64,000 bases of DNA. Source: [Clostridium] saccharolyticum WM1 (GTDB lineage Bacteria > Bacillota > Clostridia > Lachnospirales > Lachnospiraceae). The notes below the pieces were generated by a model. It did not search any database and had not been told where the DNA came from. It saw nothing but the letters and a program-made list of their open reading frames with translations. The translations under genes and the position numbers were made by a program. Position 1 is the first letter of the stretch. Every line of letters starts with the position of its first letter. Positions 1 to 9,620 of this stretch are shown piece by piece. The DNA is taken from contig NC_014376.1 in assembly GCF_000144625.1 (NCBI RefSeq), positions 4,116,501 to 4,180,500 of the forward strand, given 5' to 3'.

Positions 1-2974
1 GTTCATCTCTCACTGCCATGACCTGGTCTGCCTCAGGGATGCCCTCTGCGCCAATGGAGGTAGTCACCACCGGAGCACCGTTATATAAGGCTTCAATGAC
101 CTTTCCCTTGACCCCTGCGCCGTAACGCAGCGGTACCACCACGACCCTGCAGCTTACATAAAGCCTCGCCAGTTCTTCCTCGGACACAAAGCCCTTTACA
201 ATGATCCCGTTGTCCGGCTGCTCCAAAGCCTTGATCTCATCCGTCACCCTGGAGCCAACAATATAGAAATGAATGGGCAGCTTTTCCCGGATCAAAGGGA
301 ATATTTCCTGAGCAAACCACAAAACTGCGTCTGCATTCGGCGGATGGGCAAATCCGCCTACAAACAAGAGCCCTTCCCTCTTTTCAAAGTCATCAGGAAT
401 CTGTTTTAGGAAGTTCTCATAAACATAGGCCACAATGGCCTTCACATGAATGGAGGGCTCGATTTCATGAATGGCCTCACGCTCCACATAGGACGGATAA
501 TAGGAGACTGCAGCCTTTCTCATCAGGCGAAGCTCCACGGACTTCCAGTATTCGGAGGACTCCCTTTTTTTCGGATCTCCGGTCAGCTCATACTCTCTGC
601 CTTCTCTTAAGAAATGCAGATCATGGCCATAATAAATCATCTTAATATTTGTCTTATCTTTGAGAAAATCCATATATTTGGCAGCAATATGGGGGCGGTT
701 TAAATAAGCCACCTTAATGTCATTTCCATGGTCCTTTAACCATTCCCAGATCTTTGCCTGGTATTCCCTGCCGTAAAGGATCTCAATCCCTATTTGCTGC
801 AAAGCAGTGGAATAAGGTTCTTCATGAAGAAAATTGTCTCCCAGGAATTTCACCACATAGCCTTTTTCCAGAAACATTTTCAAATACTGGAAGGTGGTCT
901 TGGATCCGGCATCCCTGTCATAGGTGGGAACATAATGGTCCACCACCAGAATGATGTCTTTTCCCTGGCTTCTCTCTCTGGCCCGGAAAACATCAGGATT
1001 TCCGTCGTTTTCACTCTGCTGCTTCAGTTCTTCCGCCCATTTCTCCCTTAGCTTACGGCCATTTTCCACCTGATACCGCTTAAGGCCGGAACCATTGACA
1101 TCCGTTCCGTTGGAAATACCTTCAAAATGGATGACCTTGGACAGTGGCTGGTAGACCACCCGCAGGCCTGCCCTCCGCACTTCAAAGGCAAGGTCCGAAT
1201 CTTCACAGTAAGCAGGGGCAAAACGGTCATCAAATCCTCCGATCCGTTTCCATAAGTCATTGGAAAGAAGGATGGCAGCCCCTGATATATAGTCCACATC
1301 TTTTACATAGTTGTATTCCGGCTTATCGGGATCATCAAGGCGTCCGTAATTCCAGCCGGAGCCGTCACGGAAGATGATCCCACCGGCCTCCTGAAGGCGT
1401 CCATCCGGATAGACCAGCTTGGAACCAACCATACCGATGGTGGGATCGGATTCGATTAAGTTCACCAGACTGCTTAACCACCCTTCTGTCACCTGGGTGT
1501 CATTGTTAAGAAACATAACATATTTTCCCCTGGCAGCTTTTGCGGCCTGGTTGCAGTTTCTTAAAAATCCCTGATTGGTTTCATTGCGGCATATGATCAC
1601 GTTTTCCGTGAATTTGGAAAGCTCTGCCGTTGCATCGGAAGAAACATCATCCGCTATGATCACTTCATACACCACATCCTTGGTATGTTCCAGAATAGAT
1701 GCAAGACAGGCATAGGTATAATGAATCTGATTGTATACCGGAATGATAATGGACACCATAGGGTGACCCTCTTTTACGAAACGGAGCTTTCCCTGAACCC
1801 GGTAGGCCTCTCCGATCTTCATGTCCCCTTCGATCAGGTTCCGCCCTTCCTCTGTTGTATAAAGGCGGAATGATTTCAGCGGATGAAGTACGGTATCCTT
1901 GGCATAGAACATCAGTTTCCGCTTCCTGGTCCCCTTGGGGAACTTCTCATTAAAGATTCTCCCCAGTTTTCTTCTGACCCGGTAGGCCAATGCCTGGTGT
2001 TTCTGAAGACAGGCGATGATTTCACTCATGTTGTCACAATCCATCCGGAGCGTTTGAATGATCATCTCCTGGTTCGTTACATGATTGTCAGTCAGCCTTT
2101 TCTCCTCCTGCTGCCTGGAGATGAGCACATCTTTTTCCCGTAATTCCATCTCCAGTTGGGAAATATGATCCTTTGTCTCATCGATCACCTGGGACAAGCC
2201 ATACATATTCTCGGGAAGGGCATGGGTCTCATGCATATAATTGACCAGATAAATCTGCTGATTCTCTCCATGGACATATTCCTGGAATCGCCGTTCCATC
2301 TCCTCATACGTGTTAAGGCGCTCAGTCTCCACGCCGAACTCTTCCATATAGGCTTCTATGGAATCATAGGTTAAAAGGCTTTTATACTGTTCATAAAAGT
2401 AATAAAGCACCCTGAACTTTACAAAGGTGACCGGGACCGGAAAGGAAAATACCCATTCGTAGTCCAGGCAGTAAGGGCCATCCTCTGTCACCATAATGTT
2501 CTCAAAAAGACAGTCAATGTTGGAGGTTTTAAACGCCCAGTCCTTTTTTATACTTTCGTCAGCCTGGGAAAGATCTCCAAAGACCTCTTCAAACTCCGGA
2601 GTAAGGACAAAGGGAATGATGTAGTTTTCCTTTACGCCCGTAATCAGGGAAATCCCCTCTTCCATATGGGACACGGAAACCCTTCCCTCATGGATCTCTT
2701 TTCCCAGAAGCTCGGAAAGGGTCTGACCCTTCAGGAAATCGAAACGGGCAGTCCCTCCATCCGGGCTTATGGTAACACCGGCAACCTTCAGCCTCTGGTT
2801 TTGTGCCGAGAGGCTTTGATATTTTTCCCCAAGGGATTTGATATGTGCAACACCCTCAGGCTTTAAGGCTGTCTTTTCCACAAAAGGAAAGCCATTCTCT
2901 TCCACCAGACTGGTACGGATCTGAAACATTTCCCTGCGGGTCCTGTTGTATTTTACAAAGTTAATTTTCTTCAT
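1..2974 (-). CDS. Large multidomain glycosyltransferase (kinase-like + GT2 + GT4), 3' end outside window
   Basis: The frame is open from an ATG at 2974 to the left edge, giving 991 residues with no stop. Residues 1-260 resemble an LPS-kinase/aminoglycoside-phosphotransferase fold (motif SNIDCLFENIMV followed by LDYEW). Residues about 275-330 look like a coiled coil. Around residue 407 a GT2 domain begins (VSIIIPVYNQ, then FLNNDTQV and EDSDLAFEVRRAG). From about residue 673 a GT4-like domain follows (DIILVVDHYVPTYDRDAGS, later GFVSEEELARLY and GAGVKGKVIEAL). Such fusions assemble and perhaps phosphorylate surface polysaccharide chains at the cytoplasmic membrane face. It overlaps the upstream methyltransferase gene by 14 bases, so it is the distal gene of the rfbC/ABC-exporter operon. 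The domain calls are from motifs; acceptor and donor sugars are unknown. Confidence 0.85.
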   Translation of the reverse strand, partial: MKKINFVKYNRTRREMFQIRTSLVEENGFPFVEKTALKPEGVAHIKSLGEKYQSLSAQNQRLKVAGVTISPDGGTARFDFLKGQTLSELLGKEIHEGRVSVSHMEEGISLITGVKENYIIPFVLTPEFEEVFGDLSQADESIKKDWAFKTSNIDCLFENIMVTEDGPYCLDYEWVFSFPVPVTFVKFRVLYYFYEQYKSLLTYDSIEAYMEEFGVETERLNTYEEMERRFQEYVHGENQQIYLVNYMHETHALPENMYGLSQVIDETKDHISQLEMELREKDVLISRQQEEKRLTDNHVTNQEMIIQTLRMDCDNMSEIIACLQKHQALAYRVRRKLGRIFNEKFPKGTRKRKLMFYAKDTVLHPLKSFRLYTTEEGRNLIEGDMKIGEAYRVQGKLRFVKEGHPMVSIIIPVYNQIHYTYACLASILEHTKDVVYEVIIADDVSSDATAELSKFTENVIICRNETNQGFLRNCNQAAKAARGKYVMFLNNDTQVTEGWLSSLVNLIESDPTIGMVGSKLVYPDGRLQEAGGIIFRDGSGWNYGRLDDPDKPEYNYVKDVDYISGAAILLSNDLWKRIGGFDDRFAPAYCEDSDLAFEVRRAGLRVVYQPLSKVIHFEGISNGTDVNGSGLKRYQVENGRKLREKWAEELKQQSENDGNPDVFRARERSQGKDIILVVDHYVPTYDRDAGSKTTFQYLKMFLEKGYVVKFLGDNFLHEEPYSTALQQIGIEILYGREYQAKIWEWLKDHGNDIKVAYLNRPHIAAKYMDFLKDKTNIKMIYYGHDLHFLREGREYELTGDPKKRESSEYWKSVELRLMRKAAVSYYPSYVEREAIHEIEPSIHVKAIVAYVYENFLKQIPDDFEKREGLLFVGGFAHPPNADAVLWFAQEIFPLIREKLPIHFYIVGSRVTDEIKALEQPDNGIIVKGFVSEEELARLYVSCRVVVVPLRYGAGVKGKVIEALYNGAPVVTTSIGAEGIPEADQVMAVRDE

Positions 2975-3740
2975 GGCTGCTCCAAATGGTTAAAAATGAA
3001 TTGGCAAACGTCTCAAACTGCTTTCCCTCACATACTTCGTCATACATCTTACCCAAATCAAACCTTAAATACTTGGGATAATCATAGGCCAGGATGGCAT
3101 GGGTCAAATCTCCCTTACCGGGTAAATATCCATCGGAATACAGGGTGATGGGCAGGCGGTAATCCGGCATGGGATAGTAAAATTCTGCCTTGCCCCTGGT
3201 TTTGTCTTCTCCGCACAAAAGCTCCAATACCTCGGTCCTGGAAAGGCGGTTCCTGTCAGGAACCGCACCGGCCTGATATTTAAGACCCAAGCGGTTGCAT
3301 AGGGAAAGAATCAGCTTTCCTTCCGGTTTTAAAAGAGATTTTGCCTTTTTTATATGTGTGTCATAAGGCGGCTGTAAAGAACCTACCATCACCACATAAT
3401 CAAAGCCTTCCTCTTCAAAGGAATCTATGTCTCCGGCTATATACCGGATGTTTTCCTGACCCTCATTGCGAAGACGGTTGACCGATAAATTGCCCCGGTC
3501 CGGGTCAAGGACCGTCACCTGTCTCACCCGTCTGCTGTATAAGCCGGTGAGAGCGCCATAATCAGACCCTATCTGAAGCAGAGATCCCGCCTCATCGAAT
3601 TCATACCATTCCAGCAGATTTTCACGGATCTCCGAAAAGGCATACAGATAATCCAGTTTGGGATTTTCCTGCAGCAGCTTTTTGGTATCTCCATGGTATT
3701 TTATAAACAGTTTTTTAAGTTCAGGGCTGATATCATTCAT
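2961..3740 (-). CDS. Class I SAM-dependent methyltransferase
   Basis: This is a 259-residue protein with the Rossmann methyltransferase signature at residues about 52-80 (LLQIGSDYGALTGLY, then VTVLDPDR) and a later VVMVGSLQPP strand. Members of this family use S-adenosylmethionine; placed between a Wzt-like ATPase gene and a giant glycosyltransferase it may methylate the exported glycan, perhaps as a chain-terminating cap that the Wzt C-terminal domain recognises (inference). It starts 13 bases after the ATPase gene stop and overlaps the next gene by 14 bases, which indicates translational coupling. The substrate cannot be read from sequence. Confidence 0.75.
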   Translation of the reverse strand: MNDISPELKKLFIKYHGDTKKLLQENPKLDYLYAFSEIRENLLEWYEFDEAGSLLQIGSDYGALTGLYSRRVRQVTVLDPDRGNLSVNRLRNEGQENIRYIAGDIDSFEEEGFDYVVMVGSLQPPYDTHIKKAKSLLKPEGKLILSLCNRLGLKYQAGAVPDRNRLSRTEVLELLCGEDKTRGKAEFYYPMPDYRLPITLYSDGYLPGKGDLTHAILAYDYPKYLRFDLGKMYDEVCEGKQFETFANSFLTIWSSHEEN

Positions 3741-3753
3741 GGACGTTTCCTCC

Positions 3754-5100
3754 TCACTCTCCTGCCCGGAAAAGCTTTAAGCTTACTTCCGGTTCCATAT
3801 CATAAATACCTACCGTATTTTTATTGGAAATGACCGTAATGTTTGCAATGTCATACAGGCGGTGGTAAACCACATGTTCTCCGTTCTCAAATCCGGTGCA
3901 GCTCATGGAAAGGAGATACTCCCCTCCCTGAAGGGTCATTTTCTGGCTGAACTCCACCTCATATTCATCGCCTTTTCCCACGGCCTGTACATCTGAGTCC
4001 TCGTACATGGTGTTGGTGCCGGTTAAATCGGCACCCCGTTTATCCTTTATGGTATAGGTAAAGATAGGCGTTTCTATCTTGGTATGAAAATGGATCCGTT
4101 CCTTTATGGTAAAGCGTTCCCCTTTCAGAAGAAGGTTAGTCACATTTCCTCTTTCGTCCAGTAGTCCGAAATCCACGATTTCCGCCCTTTTGTCGCCGTA
4201 TTCGGTACGGTTGGGGTTAACGGTCAGCTTTTCCTTCATTAGCCCCTCCTGGCGGGAGCTTTGGGACTGCACCCGGACAGAAGCCTGTTCCCCGGAGAAA
4301 TCACTTAATACGCCATTTCTTATTTCTTCCAGTTCTTCCCCAAGGTCCTCCATTTGGTTGGCCAGGATCTTTTTGTAGAGATCCACCATCTTACCAGGCT
4401 CTCCTTCGGCAATAAAATTCCCTTTATTTAAAACCACGACTCGGTCACAGTATTTAATAATCGCTCCCATGTCATGTGTAACCATCAAAATGGTGGTTCC
4501 GTTCTTACGGATCTCCTCCATGCGGCGGTAGCATTTTGCCTGGAAAAATACGTCTCCCACGGACAATGCCTCGTCCACAATCAGGATCTCAGGCTCCACG
4601 TTAATTGCAAGGGCAAACGCCAGGCGGACAAACATACCGCTGGAATAGGTCTTCACAGGCTGATAGACAAAATCCCCGATGTCCGCAAAATCCAGGATAT
4701 CCTGAAGCTTCCCATCCATTTCTTTTTTGGAAAACCCCATCATGGTGCCGTTCATGTAAATATTTTCGATTCCCGTATAATCCATATTAAACCCGGCCCC
4801 CAGCTCCAGCAGAGCGGAAATCACTCCGTTGACCTCCAGACTGCCTGAGGTTGGGGTCAGGACTCCTGTAATGATTTTCAGTATGGTAGACTTGCCTGAT
4901 CCATTGGTACCGATGATCCCTACGGTTTGTCCCTTTTCCACATCAAAAGAAATGCCGTTTAAAGCATAGAAATCCCGGTGGTAGTTTTTATGGGTCAGGC
5001 TTAACGCCTCCTTTAACCGGTCAGCAGGCTTGTCATATAATTTATAGATCTTTGTTACGTTATTAACAGAAATTGCTTTGTTGTTCGATTCTACGGACAT
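3754..5100 (-). CDS. Polysaccharide ABC exporter, ATP-binding subunit with Wzt-like C-terminal domain
   Basis: The protein has 448 residues. Residues about 1-230 are an ABC ATPase of the Wzt/TagH type: Walker A GTNGSGKST, signature region TYSSGMFVRLAFA, Walker B EILIVDEALSVGD. Residues about 290-445 form a beta-rich domain (EIVDFGLLDERGN ... YDIANITVIS) like the carbohydrate-binding tail of Wzt, which selects capped polysaccharide for export. The ATG at 5100 has GGAGG five bases upstream (5106-5110); a GTG at 5127 in frame has no ribosome site, so the shorter start was chosen. It pairs with the permease gene just upstream. The C-terminal domain suggests export of a terminally modified chain rather than plain teichoic acid. 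Confidence 0.88.
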   Translation of the reverse strand: MSVESNNKAISVNNVTKIYKLYDKPADRLKEALSLTHKNYHRDFYALNGISFDVEKGQTVGIIGTNGSGKSTILKIITGVLTPTSGSLEVNGVISALLELGAGFNMDYTGIENIYMNGTMMGFSKKEMDGKLQDILDFADIGDFVYQPVKTYSSGMFVRLAFALAINVEPEILIVDEALSVGDVFFQAKCYRRMEEIRKNGTTILMVTHDMGAIIKYCDRVVVLNKGNFIAEGEPGKMVDLYKKILANQMEDLGEELEEIRNGVLSDFSGEQASVRVQSQSSRQEGLMKEKLTVNPNRTEYGDKRAEIVDFGLLDERGNVTNLLLKGERFTIKERIHFHTKIETPIFTYTIKDKRGADLTGTNTMYEDSDVQAVGKGDEYEVEFSQKMTLQGGEYLLSMSCTGFENGEHVVYHRLYDIANITVISNKNTVGIYDMEPEVSLKLFRAGE

Positions 5101-5123
5101 TGAATCCTCCAATATTAAGCGGG

Positions 5124-5936
5124 TCACAGCACATCGGAAAAATGCGGACGCAGCTTTTTAAATACTTTCAGCCCCAAAAGCATCAGGACAAGGGTCACCG
5201 ACCAGAAGTAAAGACCCAGGGTCGGCCGTTCGGTCAGCCAGTTTCCGGTCAGCATGCTGTCCCGGTACCCTGCCACGATATAATAAAAGGGATTCAGCTT
5301 AAGGAGAACCGGCAGCCAGGAAGGAATCGACGAAAACATTTCCGGAGCCCACATAATGGGCACCATCCACATCCCAAACTGCAGGAAGATCCCTATGATC
5401 TGAGCCATATCTTTAAAAAAAACATGAATGGCGCTGGTAAAATAGGCAATGGCCAGAGACAGCATGGAACTTGCAAAGGAATAATACAGGATCTGGATCC
5501 AGCTTGCCTTTGGAAAAAAGCCGTAGCAGAAAAATACCAGGATCATAATAACTGCAAAAATGCCATGTACCATCAGGCAGGAAATCATTTTGATGACCGG
5601 GAGGATCTCCACCCGGAACACCACTTTTTTCACCAGATAATTATATTCCTGCAGGCAGCCCGTTCCCATGTTCAGCACCTCGCTGAAATAGAACCAGGGC
5701 ACAATCCCTGGAATCAGCCAAAGCACATAGGGGTAATCCGGAACAGGAGGCACGCTTTTAAAGCCCATCTGGAATACGAAAAAATACACCAGAACCGTTG
5801 CCATCGGCTGCAAAAACATCCATGCGATCCCGAAATAGGAGCCTACAAACCGTTTTTTAAAATCTGCCTTTGACAAATCCAGAATGAGCTTTCTTTTTGC
5901 AATGATTTCTTTTATTAAGGAAACCAGATAATTCAT
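5124..5936 (-). CDS. Polysaccharide ABC exporter, permease subunit (Wzm/TagG type)
   Basis: This 270-residue membrane protein has about six hydrophobic segments and the ABC-2 motif region FKKRFVGSYFGIAWMFLQP near the N terminus, typical of Wzm/TagG permeases. It forms the channel that moves an undecaprenyl-linked glycan across the cytoplasmic membrane, driven by the ATPase encoded next. The gene lies 15 bases downstream of rfbC and ends 23 bases before the preferred ATPase start. Family and partner are clear; the glycan is not. Confidence 0.88.
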   Translation of the reverse strand: MNYLVSLIKEIIAKRKLILDLSKADFKKRFVGSYFGIAWMFLQPMATVLVYFFVFQMGFKSVPPVPDYPYVLWLIPGIVPWFYFSEVLNMGTGCLQEYNYLVKKVVFRVEILPVIKMISCLMVHGIFAVIMILVFFCYGFFPKASWIQILYYSFASSMLSLAIAYFTSAIHVFFKDMAQIIGIFLQFGMWMVPIMWAPEMFSSIPSWLPVLLKLNPFYYIVAGYRDSMLTGNWLTERPTLGLYFWSVTLVLMLLGLKVFKKLRPHFSDVL

Positions 5937-5951
5937 GGTTTTCTCCTCTCC

Positions 5952-6506
5952 CTAAAATTTGAAGGTCTCCCGGATCCCGCCCCACTTCTGATCCTTATCG
6001 GAAATTATCAGCTCCATGCCTTCCTCAATGGGCCAGTCAATGCCGATGGAAGGGTCGCTCCATAAAATTCCGCCCTCATCACCGGGGTGATAAAAGTCGG
6101 TACACTTGTATGCGAATTCCGCCTCATCCGACAGAACTAAAAATCCATGGGCAAAGCCCTCCGGGATGTAGAACTGCTTTTTATTTTCCGCAGACAGCTC
6201 CACGCCGAACCATTTTCCATAGGTTTCGGAAGAGGAACGCAGATCCACCGCCACGTCAAACACCTTTCCTCTCACTACCCGCACCAGCTTTCCCTGGGGA
6301 AACTGCTTCTGAAAATGAAGCCCCCGCAGTACGCCCTTTGCGGACATGGACTGGTTATCCTGTACAAAAACCATGTCGAGTCCTGCTTCCTGAAAATCAT
6401 TCTGGTTGTAGGTTTCCATGAAATATCCTCTGGAATCGTGAAATACCGCAGGTTCAATGACAAAAAGCCCTTTGATTCCGCATGCTGTTACCTTTATCTT
6501 TCCCAT
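5952..6506 (-). CDS. rfbC: dTDP-4-dehydrorhamnose 3,5-epimerase
   Basis: At 184 residues this is the usual length for RmlC/RfbC. It shows the cupin core with VFHDSRGYFMETYN, the catalytic-His region GVLRGLHFQ, and GKLVRVVRGKVFDVAVDLR. The enzyme converts dTDP-4-keto-6-deoxyglucose to dTDP-4-keto-L-rhamnose in the cytoplasm, so the exported glycan probably contains rhamnose. No rfbA, rfbB or rfbD is in the window; they must lie elsewhere. It is the first gene of the operon, 15 bases before the permease gene, and has AAAGGAG upstream of its ATG. Confidence 0.93.
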   Translation of the reverse strand: MGKIKVTACGIKGLFVIEPAVFHDSRGYFMETYNQNDFQEAGLDMVFVQDNQSMSAKGVLRGLHFQKQFPQGKLVRVVRGKVFDVAVDLRSSSETYGKWFGVELSAENKKQFYIPEGFAHGFLVLSDEAEFAYKCTDFYHPGDEGGILWSDPSIGIDWPIEEGMELIISDKDQKWGGIRETFKF

Positions 6507-6550
6507 AATTTATGCTCCTTTAACTATAAAAACATTCTTTTACTTGTAGC

Positions 6551-6559
6551 ATTCTACCA
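6551..6559 (-). promoter_or_regulatory. Candidate extended -10 promoter for the rfbC operon
   Basis: Read on the minus strand, TGG-TAGAAT (extended -10 form TGn) lies about 45 bases upstream of the rfbC start. No good -35 box is present at 17 bases. Prediction from pattern only. Confidence 0.35.
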
Positions 6560-6670
6560 CAAGTTTAACCAGATTTCTACATATCGGGGGATTTTTATTT
6601 AATTATGCCGTTCATTCTAAGGCGAATTAAGAAAGCTGGGGTGGGAAAAATGTCTGTTAAGAAAGATAAA

Positions 6671-6711
6671 AAATGCTGTTTCCCGTACGTCTGTACAAGA
6701 TAACAGCATTT
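6671..6711 (-). terminator. Rho-independent terminator of the ChvE/GguAB operon
   Basis: AAATGCTGTT and AACAGCATTT form a perfect 10 bp stem with a 21 base loop. On the minus strand the stem runs into a T-rich tract (TTTTTTATCTTTC), about 60 bases past the gguB stop. The loop is longer than usual. Confidence 0.6.
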
Positions 6712-6772
6712 ATAACTCATTATGGATTCTTCTCTGCATACCAATATGACTGGTATTTTCCTGACAATACCA

Positions 6773-7948
6773 TTATTGCTTAACAATAAACGACTTTCTC
6801 TTACTTACCACATCAAAAATAACCGCTGCCATAAGAACCGCCCCCTTTACCACCTTCTGTAAGTTCTGGTCCACACCCATAATGCTCATGCCTAAATTCA
6901 GCACGCCCATGAGGGTCGCTCCCACAATTACTCCCGGTACGGTTCCGGTGCCGCCGTAGGCAGAGGCACCTCCGATAAAACAGGCGCCGATGGCATCCAT
7001 TTCATAGCTGTTTCCTGCCGTGGGATTGGCAGAATTTAACCGGGCCACAGTCACCATGCCTGCCACTGCTGCCAGAAGCCCCATATTTAAATAAGCCAGA
7101 AAATACACCTTGTTGGTGTCAATGCCGGACAGTCTTGTGGCCTTTTCATTTCCGCCCACAGCGTAAAAATACCGTCCGGTAGTGGTTTTGGAAGATATAT
7201 AGCTGTAGATCCCGATGATCACGGTCACCCAGATCAGGGCATTGGGAATGCCCTTATACCTGGCCAGCTTATACATGAAAAACAGGACCACAATACTGAT
7301 GAGAGCCATTTTGACCGCCATGCCTCCTATGGGATCCACCCGGTATCCCTTTTGAAGCTTTCGTCTGCGGTTTAAAAATTCCAGGGCCACAAAGACCAGA
7401 CAGCCAATGATCCCTGCCAGAAAGCAGGTTAAGTTAAACCCCTGGATCCCGAATAGATCCGGGACATACGTATTAAACAGGTTTAAAAAAGGCTCCGGAA
7501 TCGGGGACAGGGTCATCCCCTGAAGAACCACATTGGATAATCCACGGAACATAAGCATGCCGGCCAGAGTCACGATAAAGGGAGGGATCCGCACATAGGC
7601 GATCCAGAAGCCCTGCCATGCGCCTACCAGAACACCCATGATTGCCATTGCCAGTAAAGTCAGATAAGGATTGATCCCCATGTTGATCATCATGCTTCCG
7701 CCTACCGCTCCGACAAAGCAGACCACAGAGCCGACGGATAAGTCGATGTTTCCTCCCGTAAGGATGCAAAAAAGCATGCCCGTAGCCAGAATAAATACAT
7801 AGGCGTTCTGAGCAATCAGATTGTTCACATTCTGGGGCAGAAGCATTTTTCCTCCGGTATTGGCAGTGAAAAGAATGATCACAACGGCCAGAACGATCAC
7901 CATCGTATATTTCTTTAATCCCTCAGATAATTTCATTTTATTCTCCAT
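6773..7948 (-). CDS. gguB: Monosaccharide ABC importer, permease (GguB/XylH type)
   Basis: The protein has 391 residues and about ten membrane segments. It carries the BPD_transp_2 signature features GGNIDLSVGSVV and AVGGNEKATRLSGIDTNKV found in ribose/xylose-type permeases, and its length (longer than RbsC at about 320) fits the GguB/MmsB/XylH branch. It forms the membrane channel for a pentose or hexose. The start is 4 bases after the ATPase gene stop. It is the last gene of the operon. Assignment to GguB rather than XylH rests on the ChvE-like binding protein encoded upstream. Confidence 0.88.
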   Translation of the reverse strand: MENKMKLSEGLKKYTMVIVLAVVIILFTANTGGKMLLPQNVNNLIAQNAYVFILATGMLFCILTGGNIDLSVGSVVCFVGAVGGSMMINMGINPYLTLLAMAIMGVLVGAWQGFWIAYVRIPPFIVTLAGMLMFRGLSNVVLQGMTLSPIPEPFLNLFNTYVPDLFGIQGFNLTCFLAGIIGCLVFVALEFLNRRRKLQKGYRVDPIGGMAVKMALISIVVLFFMYKLARYKGIPNALIWVTVIIGIYSYISSKTTTGRYFYAVGGNEKATRLSGIDTNKVYFLAYLNMGLLAAVAGMVTVARLNSANPTAGNSYEMDAIGACFIGGASAYGGTGTVPGVIVGATLMGVLNLGMSIMGVDQNLQKVVKGAVLMAAVIFDVVSKRKSFIVKQ

Positions 7949-7951
7949 CTT

Positions 7952-9541
7952 CTACTCACCTTTCCTCTGATTTTCCCGTTTTTCTGTGCATTCAGGTGTA
8001 TCCTTATGTTGTTTATCTGATTTTAAGATACAGGCCATGATCTTCTCCTGGGTTGCCTCTTTTGCGCTGACCTCTCCCACCATACGGCCTTCATTCATGA
8101 TATAAATGCGGTCTGACATCCCAAGCACCTCCGGCAGCTCCGACGATATCATAATAATTGATTTGCCTTCCGAAGCCAGACGGTTCATAATACAGTAAAT
8201 CTCATATTTTGCCCCCACGTCGATCCCTCTGGTCGGTTCATCTAATATCAGAATATCAGGCTCTGCAAACATCCATTTTGAGAGAAGGACTTTCTGCTGG
8301 TTTCCACCGCTTAGATTTCCCACATTCTGCTCCACGGTGGGACACTTGGTTTTCAGCTTATCCCGGTAATCCTCTGCCACAGCAATTTCCTTATCCTTGT
8401 CAATCATGGTATGACGGCTGACAGCCTGCATATTGGCAAGGGTTGTGTTGATCTTAATGGGGTTTCCCAGGATCAGGCCGTTGCCCTTCCGGTCTTCCGT
8501 CACATAGGCAAGCTTATGGCGAATGGCAGCCCTGACTGAGTTCAGTGAGACTTCTTTTCCATTGATACGGACCGTTCCGGATATCTTAACGCCGTAGCTC
8601 TTTCCGAAAATACTCATGGCAAGCTCTGTCCGGCCTGCTCCCATCAGGCCGCAGATTCCGACCACCTCACCCTTTCTCACATAAAAGGACACATCGCTTA
8701 CCACCTTCCGGTCTGAATACAATGGATGGCAGGCATTCCAGTGCTCCACTTCCATGGCCTTTTCGCCAATTTCCACGTCACAGCGTCTGGGAAAGCGGTC
8801 CACCAGCTCCCGGCCCACCATGCCTTTGATGATCCGGTCCTCCGTAATGGCATCCTTTTTCCGGTCCAGAGTTTCTATGGTCGAGCCGTCGCGGATGACT
8901 GTGATCTTATCCGCCACATAGGCAATTTCATTCAGTTTATGAGAAATTATGATGGAGGTTAACCCCTCGGACTTGAATTTCAGCAAAAGCTCCAGAAGGG
9001 ATCTGGAATCATCTTCATTCAATGATGCGGTAGGCTCATCCAGGATCAAAAGCCTGGCTTTTTTTGCAAGGGCCTTTGCAATTTCCACCAGCTGCTGCTT
9101 GCCTACGCTGATGTCCTTGATCAAGGTATGAGAGGATTCCATAAGCCCCACAGTTTTTAAATACCGGTCTGCCTCCCCATAGGTTTCGTTCCAGTTGATC
9201 GCATACCTTTTCCCCTTTTCATTTCCCAGATACATGTTTTCTGCGATTGTCATATAGGGGACAAGGGCCAGCTCCTGATGAATGATGACGATCCCCTTTT
9301 GTTCACTGTCATTGATATGGTTGAATTTGCAGATTTCTCCGCTGTAAATAATATCTCCCTCATAGGTTCCATAAGGATAAATGCCGCTGAGTACGTTCAT
9401 CAGGGTAGATTTGCCAGCTCCATTTTCACCCACCAGGGCATGGATTTCCCCTTCCTCTACCTGAAGGTTTACATTATCCAGAGCTTTGACGCCTGGAAAT
9501 GTCTTGGTTATGTTCTTCATTTCCAAAAGTATTTTTGCCAA
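7952..9541 (-). CDS. gguA: Monosaccharide ABC importer, duplicated ATP-binding subunit (GguA/MglA type)
   Basis: The 529-residue protein contains two ABC ATPase halves. Half 1 has Walker [10 protein letters not shown] near residue 38 and [11 protein letters not shown]; half 2 has [13 protein letters not shown] near residue 290 and [18 protein letters not shown]. This double structure is typical of MglA/RbsA/XylG sugar importers. The start codon is TTG, with GGGAGGGA six to seven bases upstream; the next in-frame ATG has no comparable site. It lies between the binding-protein gene and the permease gene. Confidence 0.9.
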   Translation of the reverse strand: MAKILLEMKNITKTFPGVKALDNVNLQVEEGEIHALVGENGAGKSTLMNVLSGIYPYGTYEGDIIYSGEICKFNHINDSEQKGIVIIHQELALVPYMTIAENMYLGNEKGKRYAINWNETYGEADRYLKTVGLMESSHTLIKDISVGKQQLVEIAKALAKKARLLILDEPTASLNEDDSRSLLELLLKFKSEGLTSIIISHKLNEIAYVADKITVIRDGSTIETLDRKKDAITEDRIIKGMVGRELVDRFPRRCDVEIGEKAMEVEHWNACHPLYSDRKVVSDVSFYVRKGEVVGICGLMGAGRTELAMSIFGKSYGVKISGTVRINGKEVSLNSVRAAIRHKLAYVTEDRKGNGLILGNPIKINTTLANMQAVSRHTMIDKDKEIAVAEDYRDKLKTKCPTVEQNVGNLSGGNQQKVLLSKWMFAEPDILILDEPTRGIDVGAKYEIYCIMNRLASEGKSIIMISSELPEVLGMSDRIYIMNEGRMVGEVSAKEATQEKIMACILKSDKQHKDTPECTEKRENQRKGE

Positions 9542-9570
9542 GAATATCCCTCCCTTGCCGTCATTTCTTA

Positions 9571-9602
9571 AGGACGGCCTCCTACCGAAAAGAAGCCGTC
9601 CT
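9571..9602 (-). promoter_or_regulatory. Intercistronic hairpin between binding-protein and ATPase genes
   Basis: AGGACGGC and GCCGTCCT form an 8 bp stem with a 16 base loop in the 79 base gap between the chvE-like and gguA genes. No T-tract follows, so it is more likely an mRNA-stabilising or attenuating hairpin that keeps binding protein in excess. A similar hairpin lies in the second sugar operon at 41754-41791. Confidence 0.55.
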
Positions 9603-9620
9603 CAAAAGGAAATCATTTTG

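Noticed and set aside
5073-5873. Long plus-strand ORF of 266 codons
   Set aside because: It is antisense to the Wzm-type permease, His/Gln-rich and without family features.
6595-6786. 63-residue minus-strand ORF
   Set aside because: It overlaps the gguB stop, spans the terminator hairpin and has no family similarity or ribosome site.
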